Positions 46,818 to 56,456 of a stretch of DNA of 64,000 nucleotides are shown here, one piece after another (position 1 is the stretch's first letter; every line of letters starts with the position of its first letter). The DNA lies in NCBI RefSeq assembly GCF_900104705.1, contig NZ_LT629734.1, positions 1,922,001-1,986,000 on the forward strand, given 5' to 3'. Source of the stretch: Agrococcus carbonis. Lineage in GTDB: Bacteria; Actinomycetota; Actinomycetes; Actinomycetales; Microbacteriaceae. The notes beneath the pieces are model-generated. The model did no database searches and was not told where the DNA came from. It saw only the letters and a program-made list of their open reading frames with translations. Position numbers and translations under genes: made by a program.

Positions 46818-48605
46818 TCAGGCGCCGGCCTCCGCGCGCGCGATCTCGGTCGCGGCGAGCACGAGGCCGAGGTGCGAGAACGCCTGGGGGAAGTTGCCCC
46901 AATGGTGGCCCGTCGCCGGATCGACCTCCTCGGCCAGGAGACCCACGTCGTTGCGGAGCGCGACGAGCCGATCCATGAGCGCCCGCGCATCGCCCAGCCG
47001 TCCGGCCTGCGCGTACGCCGTGACGAGCCAGAAGCCGCACAGCACGAACGGATGCTCGTCGCCGGCGAGTCCGTCGACCCCCGTCGTGCGGTACCGCAGC
47101 GGGATGCCCTCCACGAGGAGGTCGCGCTCGATGCGGGCGATCGTGCCGAGGAAGCGCGGATCGGTCGCATCGACGATGCCGATCGTCGGCAGCTGCAGGA
47201 GCGAGGCGTCGACCTCGCTCGTGCCGTAGTGCTGGCGGAACGAGCCGGTCTCGGGGTCGAAGCCGCGCGTGAGCACCTCCTCGCGCAGCGCATCCCGGAG
47301 CGCGATCCAGCGCGTCGGGTCGCCGTCGGCCCCCGCCTCGATCGCACGGACGCCGCAGTCGAACGCCGCCCACATCATCGCCCGCGAGTGGGTGAACCAC
47401 TGGGGCTCGCCGCGCATCTCCCACAGCCCCTGGTCGGGCTCCCGCCAGTGGGTCGCGAGGTCGTCGAGCAGCGCGCGCTGCATGTGCCAGGAGTCGTGCG
47501 TGTCGTCGAGCCCCCGCTCGCGCAGCCGCCGCAGCGTGAGCATCACCTGACCGAGCACGTCGTGCTGGCGCTGCTCGACCGCCGCGTTGCCGATGCGCAC
47601 GGGTGCCGCGCCGCCGTAGCCCGGCAGGTGGTCGAGCGTGCGCTCGAGCAGGTCGCGACCGCCGTCGCGGCGGTACATGATGCGCATGTCCTCCGGGTCC
47701 CCGGCGATCGCCCGCAGCAGCCAGTCGCGCCACAGGGTCGCCTTCTCGCCGAGGCCCGCCGCGAGCACGGCGTCGACGGTGAGGGATGCGTCGCGCAGCC
47801 ACGTGAAGCGGTAGTCCCAGTTGCGCTCGCCCCCGGGATCCTCGGGGAGCGATGTGGTGGGTGCGGCGAGGATGCCGCCGGTCGCCTCGTCGGTGAGCGA
47901 GCGCAGCACGAGCACGCTCGTCTGCACGGCCTCGAGGTAGGGGCCGGTGTAGTCGAGCTCGCGCAGCCACTCGACCGACTCGGCCACCGTCGTCGCGACC
48001 ACCTCGGGTTCGCCGACGGGCTCGGCGTACGGCTGCCACGAGTGCCGCCAGCACAGGTCGAGCACGACGCGCTCGCCCTCGCGCACCGTGAAGGCGCCCC
48101 GGTGGCGGTGGTGGTCGGCGCGCGGCAGCCGCGAGCCGCGCAGCACGAGGCGGTCGGGGCCCGCGATCGCGACGAGCGCCTCCTCGCCGTCCAGGCGCAT
48201 CCGCCGGAACCAGGGCGGGATGCGCCCGTAGCCGAACCGCACGACGAGCTCCTGCTCGAGCTCGACGTCGCCGTGCACGCCCTCGATGATGCGCACGACG
48301 TCGGCGCGGTCGTCGCCGGTCGGCATCGCATCCGTCACCGTGACCGTGCCGCCCTCGGTCTCGTGCGTCGTCTCGAGCACGAGGCTGCCGGGCAGGTAGC
48401 GCCGCGTGGAGCGCGCGGGCGCGGTCGGCCCGATGCGCCAGTGCCCGTGCTCGGGGCCGCCGAGCAGCGCCGCGAAGCACGCGGGGGAGTCGAAGTGCGG
48501 CAGGCAGAGCCAGTCGATGGAGCCGTCGCGCGAGACGAGCGCCGCGGTCGTGCGATCGCCGATGAGCGCGTAGTCCTCGATCGGGGTTCGCTCGTGGTGC
48601 GGCAT
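46818..48605 (-). CDS. Glycoside hydrolase family 15 protein (glucoamylase/trehalase-like)
   Basis: A 595-residue soluble GH15 enzyme without signal peptide. N-terminal beta-sandwich starts PIEDYALIGDRTTAALVSRD (substrate-entry motif of the family) and IDWLCLPHFDSPACFAALLG. The (alpha/alpha)6 barrel has NWDYRFTWLRDASLT with the catalytic-site WLRD and, near the end, GDEHPFVLCGFWL with the candidate catalytic Glu. Intracellular actinobacterial members hydrolyse trehalose or short alpha-glucans; which one applies is not set by sequence. Leaderless start at 48605. Confidence 0.88.
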   Translation of the reverse strand: MPHHERTPIEDYALIGDRTTAALVSRDGSIDWLCLPHFDSPACFAALLGGPEHGHWRIGPTAPARSTRRYLPGSLVLETTHETEGGTVTVTDAMPTGDDRADVVRIIEGVHGDVELEQELVVRFGYGRIPPWFRRMRLDGEEALVAIAGPDRLVLRGSRLPRADHHRHRGAFTVREGERVVLDLCWRHSWQPYAEPVGEPEVVATTVAESVEWLRELDYTGPYLEAVQTSVLVLRSLTDEATGGILAAPTTSLPEDPGGERNWDYRFTWLRDASLTVDAVLAAGLGEKATLWRDWLLRAIAGDPEDMRIMYRRDGGRDLLERTLDHLPGYGGAAPVRIGNAAVEQRQHDVLGQVMLTLRRLRERGLDDTHDSWHMQRALLDDLATHWREPDQGLWEMRGEPQWFTHSRAMMWAAFDCGVRAIEAGADGDPTRWIALRDALREEVLTRGFDPETGSFRQHYGTSEVDASLLQLPTIGIVDATDPRFLGTIARIERDLLVEGIPLRYRTTGVDGLAGDEHPFVLCGFWLVTAYAQAGRLGDARALMDRLVALRNDVGLLAEEVDPATGHHWGNFPQAFSHLGLVLAATEIARAEAGA

Positions 48606-48617
48606 GCCGCGAGGCTA
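48606..48617 (-). promoter_or_regulatory. Leaderless promoter of the GH15 gene
   Basis: Minus-strand TAGCCT (48612-48617) is 6 bases before the ATG ending at 48605. Confidence 0.5.
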
Positions 48618-48717
48618 CCCGCGGGCCCTGAGGAGCCGATCCGGGCGGCTTGCATGAGCGGCCGGATGCTGCGAAGGGGCCCAGCGCGCAGCCGCGCCGC
48701 GCCGACGGGCGCGGCCG

Positions 48718-48732
48718 TAGGCTGGCGGCATG
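48718..48732 (+). promoter_or_regulatory. Leaderless promoter of truA
   Basis: TAGGCT (48718-48723) is 6 bases before ATG 48730. No ribosome binding site lies between. Confidence 0.5.
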
Positions 48733-49557
48733 CCCCGCATGCGCCTCGACCTCGCCTACGACGGGGGCGGGTTCTCGGGCTGGGCGGCCCAGCCGGGCCT
48801 GCGCACGTGCCAGGGCGAGCTCGAGCGGGCCCTGGCGACGATCGCGCGCGAGCCCGTGCGCGTCACGGTCGCCGGCCGCACCGACGCGGGGGTGCACGCG
48901 AGCGGGCAGGTCGCGCACGCCGACGTGCCCGAGGCGCTCGCCGCCGACCTCGCCGAGCGCGCGCCGCGGCTCGCGCACCGCATCTCGCGGCTCGCCGCGC
49001 CCGAGGGCGACCTCGTCGTGCGCCGACTCTCGCTCGCGCCCGAGGGCTTCGACGCGCGCTTCTCGGCCGTCTCGCGGTCGTACCGCTACCGCATCGTCGC
49101 GAGCGAGGCATCCGATCCGCTCGAGCGACGCACGGCCGCCCACGTCGCCCGGCCGCTCGACGTCGACGCCATGCGCCGCTGCGCCGACCTGCTCGTCGGG
49201 CTGCGCGACTTCGCCGCCTTCTGCCGGCCGCGCGAGGGGGCGACGACCATCCGCGAGCTGCGCGACTTCTCGTGGCGGCAGGAGGGCGCGCTGCTGACGG
49301 CGTCGCTCACCGCGGATGCGTTCTGCCACTCGATGGTGCGCGCGCTCGTCGCGGCGTGCGTGCGCGTGGGGGAGGGGCGGCTGCCGCTCGCCCGCGCCGC
49401 GGCGCTGCTCGAGGAGCGGAGGCGCTCGGCGCTCACCGGGCTCATGCCCGCGCACGGGCTCACGCTCGTCGCGGTCGGCTACCCGCCCGACGACGAGCTC
49501 GCGGCGCAGGCCGAGCGCGCGCGGGCGCGGCGCAGCGCCGACGACCTCGACGGCTGA
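48730..49557 (+). CDS. truA: tRNA pseudouridine(38-40) synthase
   Basis: Isomerises uridines 38-40 in the anticodon arm. 275 residues. The catalytic Asp52 is in VAGRTDAGVHASGQ; RFSAVSRSYRYRI-like segment and FCHSMVRALVAACVRVGEG are also typical. ATG 48730 is supported by the -10 box 6 bases upstream. The usual neighbour rplQ is nearby but separated by the inverted GH15 gene. Confidence 0.95.
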   Translation: MPRMRLDLAYDGGGFSGWAAQPGLRTCQGELERALATIAREPVRVTVAGRTDAGVHASGQVAHADVPEALAADLAERAPRLAHRISRLAAPEGDLVVRRLSLAPEGFDARFSAVSRSYRYRIVASEASDPLERRTAAHVARPLDVDAMRRCADLLVGLRDFAAFCRPREGATTIRELRDFSWRQEGALLTASLTADAFCHSMVRALVAACVRVGEGRLPLARAAALLEERRRSALTGLMPAHGLTLVAVGYPPDDELAAQAERARARRSADDLDG

Positions 49558-49573
49558 GGGGCCGCGCGGCAGG

Positions 49574-49655
49574 GCTGCAGCGATTGGCGCTCGCCCGCCA
49601 CCTGCGCGCGCCGATCGCTGCAACGCTGCGCCCGTCGCGCGCCCATCGCTGCAGC
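49574..49655. repeat. Three copies of a 14-17 base repeat between truA and the HAD gene
   Basis: GCTGCAGCGATTGGCGC (49574-49590, forward), GCGCCGATCGCTGC (49608-49621, reverse) and GCGCCCATCGCTGCAGC (49639-49655, reverse). They share GCAGCGATNGGCGC and differ only at N. The forward copy can pair with either reverse copy, giving two alternative hairpins at the end of two convergent genes. Confidence 0.65.
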
Positions 49656-49675
49656 TCCGCGGCGCGCGCCGCGGT

Positions 49676-50317
49676 TCAGCCGAGCAGGTCGGCGAGCTCG
49701 TCGACCGAGTCGACGATGCGGGTCGCGCCCGCGGCGGCCAGCTCGTCGCGGCCGCCGTAGCCGTAGGCGACCCCGATCGACGGCATGCCGAGCTCGTGGG
49801 CGGAGGCGATGTCGTTGACGCGGTCGCCCACCATCACGAGCTCGCCCGGCGGCAGCCCGATCGAGGCGACGGCCCGTGCGATGACGGGCGCCTTCGAGTG
49901 CCCGACCTCGTCGGGCATGCGGCCGTGGACGCCGCGGAAGCGCTCGCTCAAGCCGTAGTGCTCGACGACCGCTACCGCATCCCGCTGGATCTTGTGCGTC
50001 GCGACGCCCATGGGGCGCCGCGCGTCGTGCAGCCGCGCGAGCAGCGGCGCGATGCCGGGGTAGAGCCTGCTCTCGAGCAGCGCGCCGGCGTCGAGCGCCG
50101 CGCGGAAGGCGGCGATCGCGCGGTCGATCACGGGCTGCGGATGCCCCGCCTCGGCCAGGATCGTCACCGTCGGCGGTCCGAGCCAGCGCTCGAGCTCGTC
50201 GTCCGGGGGCACCTCCCAGCCGAGCGTGCGGTGCATGTGCCGGAGGCCCGCGAGCAGGCCCGGCTTGGAGTCGGTGAGCGTGCCGTCGAGGTCGAAGATG
50301 ATGCCGCGGGGAGTCAT
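49676..50317 (-). CDS. HAD-family phosphatase, phosphoglycolate-phosphatase-like
   Basis: A 213-residue haloacid-dehalogenase-type hydrolase. Motif I IIFDLDGTLTDSKPG (Asp8, Asp10), motif II VATHK, motif III GHSKAPVI (Lys) and motif IV VMVGDRVNDIASAH. The alpha-helical cap and spacing fit the Gph/PGP group, which acts on small phosphate esters such as phosphoglycolate; substrate not certain. ATG at 50317 follows GGGAGGAC. Convergent with truA and divergent from the DivIVA-like gene. Confidence 0.85.
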   Translation of the reverse strand: MTPRGIIFDLDGTLTDSKPGLLAGLRHMHRTLGWEVPPDDELERWLGPPTVTILAEAGHPQPVIDRAIAAFRAALDAGALLESRLYPGIAPLLARLHDARRPMGVATHKIQRDAVAVVEHYGLSERFRGVHGRMPDEVGHSKAPVIARAVASIGLPPGELVMVGDRVNDIASAHELGMPSIGVAYGYGGRDELAAAGATRIVDSVDELADLLG

Positions 50318-50371
50318 GTCCTCCCATCGTCCCAGATGTCTGATCGGCTGGCCGGGCGTTCGCCCGCGGCT

Positions 50372-50377
50372 TAGGAT
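50372..50377 (+). promoter_or_regulatory. Candidate -10 box of the DivIVA-like gene
   Basis: TAGGAT, 43 bases before the start codon. A -35 box is not clear. Confidence 0.35.
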
Positions 50378-50423
50378 GGATCGCGGCCGACGTGAGGTGC
50401 GGCACGAGAGCCGGAGGCACATG

Positions 50424-51836
50424 ATGAGCGAGCAGCAGCCAGCGTTCGACCAGGCGTTCCGCGGGTACGACCGCGAGCAGGTCGACAGCGCGATCGCCGA
50501 GCTCCGCCGCGAGCTCGAAGCCGTGCGCTCGACGACCGAGTCGTCGTCGCTCGACGCGAGCGCGCGCATCCAGCACCTCACCGAGGACCTCGACGCCGCG
50601 ATCGCGCGCGCCGACCAGGCCGAGGCGCGGATGCTGCGCCTCGCGCAGCAGGTGCAGACCCTCGACGACGACGCCGCCTCGGACGACACCGACGAGGTCG
50701 ACGCCGAGGAGGGGCGGCAGACGCGCGTGCGCTTCGCCGAGATCCTGCGCGTCGCCGAGGACCAGGCGACGACGCTCGTGAACAACGCGTCGAACTCGGC
50801 GCAGCGCGTGCTCGAGGATGCGACCGCCGAGCGCGACCGCATCCGCAAGGAGGCGCAGGAGGAGGCCGCGCGCGTGCTGCAGGAGGCGCAGCACGAGGCC
50901 GAGCTCGTGCGCCGCCGCAGCGAGACCGAGCAGACCGCCCACCGCGCGCGCATCGAGCAGGAGCTCGGCTCGCTCGGCGAGAAGGTCGCGCAGGCCGACC
51001 GCGAGGCGCAGGTGCTCCTCGGCGAGGCCGAGCGCGCCGCAGCGGCGATGCGCGCGCAGGTGCAGCGCGAGACCGACGACCTCAAGCTCGACGCCGACCG
51101 CGTCGTGCGCGAGGCGAAGGCGCGCCGCGCCGAGCTCGACGCCGCCATCACCCGCCGCCAGGACGACGCGCAGCAGGAGTTCCTGCGCCTCCACAACCAG
51201 GCCGTCGCGCACGCCGAGCGCATCACGGCCGACGCGAACGAGAAGGTCGCCTCGGCGCTCGCCCACGCGAAGCACGTCGCCGAGCAGTCGGAGGCGTACG
51301 AGCAGCTCTCGAAGGCGCAGGGCGCGCAGGTCGAGGCGAGCGCGAAGGCGCGCGCGTCCGCGATGCTCGACGAGGCGCGCCAGCGCGCGCAGACGATCGT
51401 CGACGCCGTCTCCAAGCACACGAAGGACGTGCTGCGCGACGCCGAGGACCGCTCGCGCAGCCTGCGCTGGCAGCAGCAGCAGCTCAACGGCTTCATGGCC
51501 GAGGTGCAGTCCCTCATGCGCGTCGCCGACGCGGCCGACCCCCGCACGTGGAGCGCGGCGGGCGCCGAGGCCGGCGGCGCGGCGCTCGCGACCGGCACGG
51601 CGGCGGATGCGGCGGATGCGTCGGGCGACGCGATCGGCACGGTCGCCGCCGAGGACCGCGCGGTCGTGCCCGACGCCTTCACCGCATCCGCCCCCGAGCC
51701 CGACGTGCTCGAGGACATCGCGCTCGAGGCGGAGCCGGTCGAGGACGACGAGGCCGCGGAGCCCGAGACGAGCGAGCGCGTCGTCGACGTCGTGTGGCAC
51801 GAGGAAGAGGAGTACGACCCGTCGATCGACCGCTGA
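50424..51836 (+). CDS. DivIVA-like coiled-coil protein
   Basis: A 470-residue, highly charged coiled-coil protein. Residues 7-25 (FDQAFRGYDREQVDSAI) match the start of the DivIVA lipid-binding domain pattern FxxxxRGYxxxxVDxxL. Long Ala/Glu/Arg coiled coil from about 25 to 360, then an acidic disordered tail. Actinobacterial relatives (Wag31 and the related scaffold proteins) act at poles and septa. It lacks some features of true Wag31, so a paralogous scaffold is more likely. Start: ATG 50424 or 50421 (ATGATG), GGAGG 7 or 4 bases upstream. Confidence 0.75.
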   Translation: MSEQQPAFDQAFRGYDREQVDSAIAELRRELEAVRSTTESSSLDASARIQHLTEDLDAAIARADQAEARMLRLAQQVQTLDDDAASDDTDEVDAEEGRQTRVRFAEILRVAEDQATTLVNNASNSAQRVLEDATAERDRIRKEAQEEAARVLQEAQHEAELVRRRSETEQTAHRARIEQELGSLGEKVAQADREAQVLLGEAERAAAAMRAQVQRETDDLKLDADRVVREAKARRAELDAAITRRQDDAQQEFLRLHNQAVAHAERITADANEKVASALAHAKHVAEQSEAYEQLSKAQGAQVEASAKARASAMLDEARQRAQTIVDAVSKHTKDVLRDAEDRSRSLRWQQQQLNGFMAEVQSLMRVADAADPRTWSAAGAEAGGAALATGTAADAADASGDAIGTVAAEDRAVVPDAFTASAPEPDVLEDIALEAEPVEDDEAAEPETSERVVDVVWHEEEEYDPSIDR

Positions 51837-51852
51837 TCGACGCGATCGCGGC

Positions 51853-51882
51853 TTGACCGCCCGGGATCCGGGCGGCTATGCT
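51853..51882 (+). promoter_or_regulatory. rplM-rpsI promoter with inverted repeat in the spacer
   Basis: TTGACC (51853-51858), 18 bases, TATGCT (51877-51882). A perfect inverted repeat CCGCCCGG-GAT-CCGGGCGG (51857-51875) fills almost the entire spacer and touches the -35 box. It could be an operator. Spacing and -35 match the rpsL promoter. Confidence 0.72.
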
Positions 51883-52004
51883 CGATCCTTGGTGCGCACA
51901 GCCTGTGCCCACCCGAATGAGCCCTCCACCGGATCGTTCCGCGCCGCTCGGCAGGAACACCTCGGAGTGGGATTCACGACCATCCATTCGACAGTGAGGC
52001 ACCA

Positions 52005-52451
52005 ATGACTCGCACGTATTCGCCCAAGGCGGCGGACGTCCAGCACGACTGGGTCGTCATCGACGCCACCGACGTCGTGCTCGGCCGCCTGGCCAGCCAC
52101 GCCGCCGCGATCCTCCGCGGCAAGCACAAGCCGACGTTCGCCCCCCACATGGACATGGGCGACTTCGTCATCGTCGTGAACGCCGACAAGGTCGCGCTCA
52201 CGGGCCAGAAGCTCGCCAAGAAGGTCGCCTACCGCCACTCGGGCTACCCGGGCGGCCTCAAGGCCACCGGCTACGAGGAGATGCTCGACCGCTACCCGGT
52301 CCGCACCGTCGAGAAGGCGATCCGCGGCATGCTGCCGAAGAACGCCCTCGGCCGCGCCCAGATCAAGAAGCTCAAGGTCTACGCCGGCCCCGAGCACCCG
52401 CACGCGGCGCAGCAGCCGACCCCCTACACGTTCGACCAGGTCGCCCAGTAG
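52005..52451 (+). CDS. rplM: 50S ribosomal protein L13
   Basis: Early-assembly large-subunit protein, 148 residues. [40 protein letters not shown] and [15 protein letters not shown] are typical. ATG at 52005 has a poor ribosome binding site (GAGGCACCA). Followed by rpsI 20 bases later. A 120-base leader precedes it. Confidence 0.98.
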   Translation: MTRTYSPKAADVQHDWVVIDATDVVLGRLASHAAAILRGKHKPTFAPHMDMGDFVIVVNADKVALTGQKLAKKVAYRHSGYPGGLKATGYEEMLDRYPVRTVEKAIRGMLPKNALGRAQIKKLKVYAGPEHPHAAQQPTPYTFDQVAQ

Positions 52452-52471
52452 GGCGCGAGGAGACACCAGAC

Positions 52472-52951
52472 ATGGCGAAGATCGCAGACTCCATCGAGGC
52501 TCCGGAGAGCTTCTCGACCGAGACGCCGGCGGCTGAGGCTCCCAAGGCCCCCCGCGTCGTCAACATCGGCGGCCAGGCCGTCGGTCGCCGCAAGCAGGCC
52601 ATCGCCCGCGTGCGCCTCGTCCCCGGCTCCGGCTCGTTCAGCGTGAACGGCCGCACCCTCGAGGACTACTTCCCGAACAAGCTGCACCAGCAGCTCATCA
52701 ACGACCCGTTCACGCTCCTCGAGCTCGCGGGCAGCTACGACGTGATCGCCCGCATCTCGGGCGGCGGCCCCTCGGGCCAGGCCGGCGCGCTGCGCCTCGG
52801 CATCGCGCGTGCGCTCAACGAGATCGACGTCGAGAACAACCGCCCCGAGCTCAAGAAGGCCGGCTTCCTCTCGCGCGACGCTCGCATCATCGAGCGCAAG
52901 AAGGCCGGTCTCAAGAAGGCCCGCAAGGCGCCCCAGTACTCGAAGCGCTGA
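52472..52951 (+). CDS. rpsI: 30S ribosomal protein S9
   Basis: P-site protein whose basic C-terminal tail touches tRNA, 159 residues. A 30-residue Ala/Glu-rich N-terminal extension precedes the core [19 protein letters not shown]. The end [10 protein letters not shown] with the tRNA-contacting Lys-Arg is intact. ATG follows GCGAGGAGACACC. Confidence 0.98.
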   Translation: MAKIADSIEAPESFSTETPAAEAPKAPRVVNIGGQAVGRRKQAIARVRLVPGSGSFSVNGRTLEDYFPNKLHQQLINDPFTLLELAGSYDVIARISGGGPSGQAGALRLGIARALNEIDVENNRPELKKAGFLSRDARIIERKKAGLKKARKAPQYSKR

Positions 52952-52954
52952 TCG

Positions 52955-54307
52955 ATGTCGCGCCTGTTCGGCACGGATGGAGTGCGGGGCCTCGCTGGCC
53001 TCGACATCACGGCGGAATCGGCACTGGCGCTGGCACAGGGCGCCGCACTCGTGCTCGGGCGATCAGCCCGGCAGGAGGCGCGGCGCCCTGTCGCCGTCGT
53101 GGCGCGAGATCCGCGCATCTCGGGTGAGTTCATCACCGCCGCGGTCTCCGCGGGGCTCGCCTCGAGCGGCGTCGACGTGCTCGACGCCGGCGTGATCCCG
53201 ACGCCGGCGGCCGCCTACCTCGTCGCGAGCATCGGTGCCGACTTCGGCGTGATGATCTCGGCGTCGCACAACCCCGCACCCGACAACGGCATCAAGTTCT
53301 TCGCCGCAGGCGGGCGCAAGCTGCCCGACGCGGTCGAGGACGAGATCGAGGCCGCGCTCGGCGGCGCCCCGCTGCGCCCGATCGGCGCCGAGGTCGGCAC
53401 GGTGCGGCGCTTCTCCGACGCCGAGGACCGCTACCTCGTGCACCTGCTCGGCACGCTCGACGTCAGCCTCGCCGGGCTGCACGTCGCGCTCGACTGCGCG
53501 CACGGCGCCGCCGCCGGCCCGAGCCCGCGGGCCTTCGCCGACGCCGGCGCGAAGGTCACCGTCATGGGCAACGACCCCGACGGCGTCAACATCAACCGCG
53601 AGGTCGGCTCGACCCATCTCGAGCAGCTGCGCGCGCTCGTCGTCTCCTCGGGCGCCGACCTCGGCATCGCCCACGACGGCGACGCCGACCGCTGCCTCGC
53701 GATCGACGCCGAGGGCAACGTCGTCGACGGCGACCAGATCATGGCGATCCTCGCGCTCGCCACGAAGCGCCGCGGCCTGCTCGCCGACGACACGCTCGTC
53801 GCGACGGTCATGTCGAACCTCGGCCTCAAGGTCGCGATGGATGCGCACGGCATCCACCTCGTGCAGACGAAGGTGGGCGATCGCTACGTGCTCGAGGCGC
53901 TCGGCGAGTACGGGCTCTCGCTCGGCGGCGAGCAGTCGGGGCACATCATCTTCTCCGACCACGCCACGACCGGCGACGGCATCCTCACGGGCCTCCAGCT
54001 CGCGGCCGAGATGGTGCGCACGGGCAAGGGCCTCGGCGAGCTCGCCTCGGTCATGCAGGTCTACCCGCAGGTGCTCATCAACGTCACGGGCGTCGACCGC
54101 CTAGGGCTCCGCGGCAACCAGCCGATCGCCGACGCCGTCGCGCGTGCCGAGGCCGAGCTCGGCGACCGCGGCCGCGTGCTGCTGCGCCCCTCGGGCACCG
54201 AGAAGATCGTGCGCGTCATGGTCGAGGCCGACGAGCACCACGTCGCGCAGACGATCGCCGACGAGCTCGCCGACCTCGTGCGCAGTGAGCTGACGGTCAG
54301 CGCGTAG
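52955..54307 (+). CDS. glmM: Phosphoglucosamine mutase
   Basis: Interconverts glucosamine-6-phosphate and glucosamine-1-phosphate for UDP-GlcNAc and wall synthesis. 450 residues. Active-site phosphoserine Ser104 is in [16 protein letters not shown]; metal loop [10 protein letters not shown]; sugar loop [11 protein letters not shown]; phosphate loop [16 protein letters not shown] lies 3 bases after rpsI. rplM-rpsI-glmM is a common actinobacterial order. Confidence 0.97.
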   Translation: MSRLFGTDGVRGLAGLDITAESALALAQGAALVLGRSARQEARRPVAVVARDPRISGEFITAAVSAGLASSGVDVLDAGVIPTPAAAYLVASIGADFGVMISASHNPAPDNGIKFFAAGGRKLPDAVEDEIEAALGGAPLRPIGAEVGTVRRFSDAEDRYLVHLLGTLDVSLAGLHVALDCAHGAAAGPSPRAFADAGAKVTVMGNDPDGVNINREVGSTHLEQLRALVVSSGADLGIAHDGDADRCLAIDAEGNVVDGDQIMAILALATKRRGLLADDTLVATVMSNLGLKVAMDAHGIHLVQTKVGDRYVLEALGEYGLSLGGEQSGHIIFSDHATTGDGILTGLQLAAEMVRTGKGLGELASVMQVYPQVLINVTGVDRLGLRGNQPIADAVARAEAELGDRGRVLLRPSGTEKIVRVMVEADEHHVAQTIADELADLVRSELTVSA

Positions 54308-54316
54308 ACCCTCGAA

Positions 54317-54340
54317 GCGGAGGTCCGGAAGGACCTCCGC
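54317..54340. terminator. Terminator between glmM and the permease gene
   Basis: Perfect 10-base stem GCGGAGGTCC (54317-54326) with complement 54331-54340 and GGAA loop, shared by two convergent genes. Confidence 0.7.
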
Positions 54341-54356
54341 CTCGGCGCTCCACCGC

Positions 54357-55727
54357 TCACTCGAGCGGGATGCTGCGGGTCGGCTCGTTCGTGCCGGCGC
54401 GCACCTCGCGGCGCCGCGCGGCGCGGGCGATGACGAACAGGATCGTGCCGACGACGACGTAGCCGGCAGCGATGAGCCAGGTCTGCGGGCTCTGCTGCGT
54501 CAGCAGCGCGACCGAGGCGACGAGCGCGAGCACCGACACGATGCGGGGCGCCGTGAAGTGCTTGTGCGGCACGACGTCCTTCTTGAGCACGAGCACCGAG
54601 ACGTTCGCCGAGATGAACACGAGCACGAGCAGCAGCACCGTGGTGTCGGCGAGCGTGCCGACGTCGCCGATGAACGACATCCCCATGGTCACCGCCCCGA
54701 CCGCGACGATCGCCACCCACGGTGTGCGGCGGCGCGTGAGCACGGCGCCGAAGGCGCGCGGCAGCAGCTTGGCCTCGGCGAGGCCGTAGGTCGCGCGCGA
54801 GGCCATGAGCATGAACAGCAGCGCGCCGTTGCCGATCGCGACGAGCGCGATGATCGCGAACAGCCACGAGGGGAACTGCACGCCCGAGGCGAGGATCACC
54901 TCGAGCAGCGGCCCCTCGGAGGTCGCGAGCTGGTCGGTGGGCACCACGATCGACGCGCCGAGCGCGATGAGCAGGTAGACGACCGCGGCGGTGAGGATCG
55001 CGCCGAAGAGCGCGCGCGGGTACGAGCGGCTCGGGTCCTTGACCTCCTCGGCCATGTTGGCGGCCGCCTCGAAGCCGAGGAACGAGAAGAACGCGGTGAT
55101 GCTCGCCGCGAGCGCGCCCGAGATCGGCGGCACGTCCTCGGCGAAGGTCGTCAGCCGCGACGCGTCGCCGCCGCCCGAGCCGATCACGATCGCGGCGACG
55201 ACGATGATGATGATGAGGCCCGTCATCTCGATCACGGTCGCCGCGACGTTGGCGATGAGCGACTCGCGCACGCCGCGCAGGGCGACGGCGATCAGCAGCG
55301 CGATGAACCCGAGCGTCACGGGCACCGCCGGGATGTCGGGTACGAGCGCCTGCAGGTAGTCGCCCGCGAACGCGTTCGCGAGCGCGGCGGCGGTCGTGAT
55401 GCCGGATGCGAGCATCAGGAAGCCGATGAGGAACGTGACGTAGGGCTTGTCGAACGCGCGCTCGGCGAACCGGGCCGCGCCGCCCGCGTGCGGGTACTTG
55501 GTGATGAGCTCGGCGTACGTGCCCGCGGTGAGCAGGGCCAGCACGAGGGCGAGGGAGAGCGGCAGCCAGAGCACGCCGCCGACGTCCTGCGCCATCGTGC
55601 CGACGAGCGTGTAGATGCCCGCGCCGAGGGTGTCGCCGACGATGAAGAAGAACAGCAGCAGGGTCGTGATCCCGCGCTTCAGCTTCGTCGTGGTCGTGGT
55701 CGATCGTGCCGTGGTCGTCTGCGACAT
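54357..55727 (-). CDS. APC-superfamily amino acid permease
   Basis: A 456-residue transporter with twelve predicted membrane helices. The first helix carries the substrate motif GDTLGAGIYTLVGTMA (GxG-type loop of the APC family); GLIIIIVVAAIVIGSGGG and FFSFLGFEAAANMAEEVKDP are also typical. Probable proton-linked amino acid uptake; specificity is unknown (cationic amino acid transporter-like features). ATG at 55727. No neighbouring metabolic gene points to a substrate. Confidence 0.85.
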   Translation of the reverse strand: MSQTTTARSTTTTTKLKRGITTLLLFFFIVGDTLGAGIYTLVGTMAQDVGGVLWLPLSLALVLALLTAGTYAELITKYPHAGGAARFAERAFDKPYVTFLIGFLMLASGITTAAALANAFAGDYLQALVPDIPAVPVTLGFIALLIAVALRGVRESLIANVAATVIEMTGLIIIIVVAAIVIGSGGGDASRLTTFAEDVPPISGALAASITAFFSFLGFEAAANMAEEVKDPSRSYPRALFGAILTAAVVYLLIALGASIVVPTDQLATSEGPLLEVILASGVQFPSWLFAIIALVAIGNGALLFMLMASRATYGLAEAKLLPRAFGAVLTRRRTPWVAIVAVGAVTMGMSFIGDVGTLADTTVLLLVLVFISANVSVLVLKKDVVPHKHFTAPRIVSVLALVASVALLTQQSPQTWLIAAGYVVVGTILFVIARAARRREVRAGTNEPTRSIPLE

Positions 55728-55806
55728 GGTCGCCAAGGGTGCCACGCGTCGCCGTCGGGGTTCCTGACCACGGGCCGGGCGCTGGCTCGCGGAAGCGGTC
55801 GCTCGG

Positions 55807-56355
55807 CTACGCGTGCTGCGGCTGCTGCGCGCGGGCGCGGAACGCGGCGACGTTCGTGCGCGACTGGCACGTGGTCGAGCAGAAGCGGCGCGAGCGGTTG
55901 CGCGAGACGTCGACGAACATGCGGTCGCAGCGCCCGTCGGCGCAGCGCTTCGCGCGCGACGTGTCGTCGGTGCGCACGAGGTCGACGAACCCCATCGCGG
56001 CCTGCACGGCGAGCGAGTCGGCGATGGGGGCGCCGGCCGGCATGCCGTGCAGGTGCCAGTCGAAGCCGCCGTGCCGCACGAGGTGCGGTCGGGCGTCGCA
56101 GTCGCGGAAGATGCGGTTCGCGAGCTCGGCGGCTCGGTCGCGGTCGGCGTCCCAGAGCTGCTCGATCGTGCCGAGCCTCGCCCACGTCGCCTCGGCATCC
56201 GCCTTCGTCGCCTGGCTCGCGCCGGGGAAGCCCCACTCGGCGCAGATGCGCCGCAGGCTCGCGGCGCTGTCGAGCTGCCCCTCCCGCCGCAGGTTGCAGA
56301 CCTCCGCGATGAAGCCGAGCGTGTGCATGAGCTCGCGCGGGTGGTGCAGGGTCAC
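55807..56355 (-). CDS. CGNR zinc-finger type regulator-like protein
   Basis: A 182-residue protein. The N-terminal helical domain (residues 1-120) is of the ABATE/CGNR type (TWARLGTIEQLWDADRDRAA). The C-terminal zinc finger holds Cys residues RCADGRCDRMFVDVSRN and RRFCSTTCQSRTNVAAFR; the usual CGNR reads CQSR here. Such proteins are thought to bind nucleic acid in stress responses. GTG 56355 is chosen because CGAGGAAG stands just before it; the frame is open to GTG 56412. Divergent from the EamA gene. Confidence 0.72.
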   Translation of the reverse strand: MTLHHPRELMHTLGFIAEVCNLRREGQLDSAASLRRICAEWGFPGASQATKADAEATWARLGTIEQLWDADRDRAAELANRIFRDCDARPHLVRHGGFDWHLHGMPAGAPIADSLAVQAAMGFVDLVRTDDTSRAKRCADGRCDRMFVDVSRNRSRRFCSTTCQSRTNVAAFRARAQQPQHA

Positions 56356-56456
56356 GGGCTTCCTCGGGTTAGGCTCGGCTGTCGCGGCGCACGGCCGTGA
56401 CTCGAGCCACACCGCGTGAGCACGATCGTAGCCCCACCTGACCCCTGCGAGCCGTC

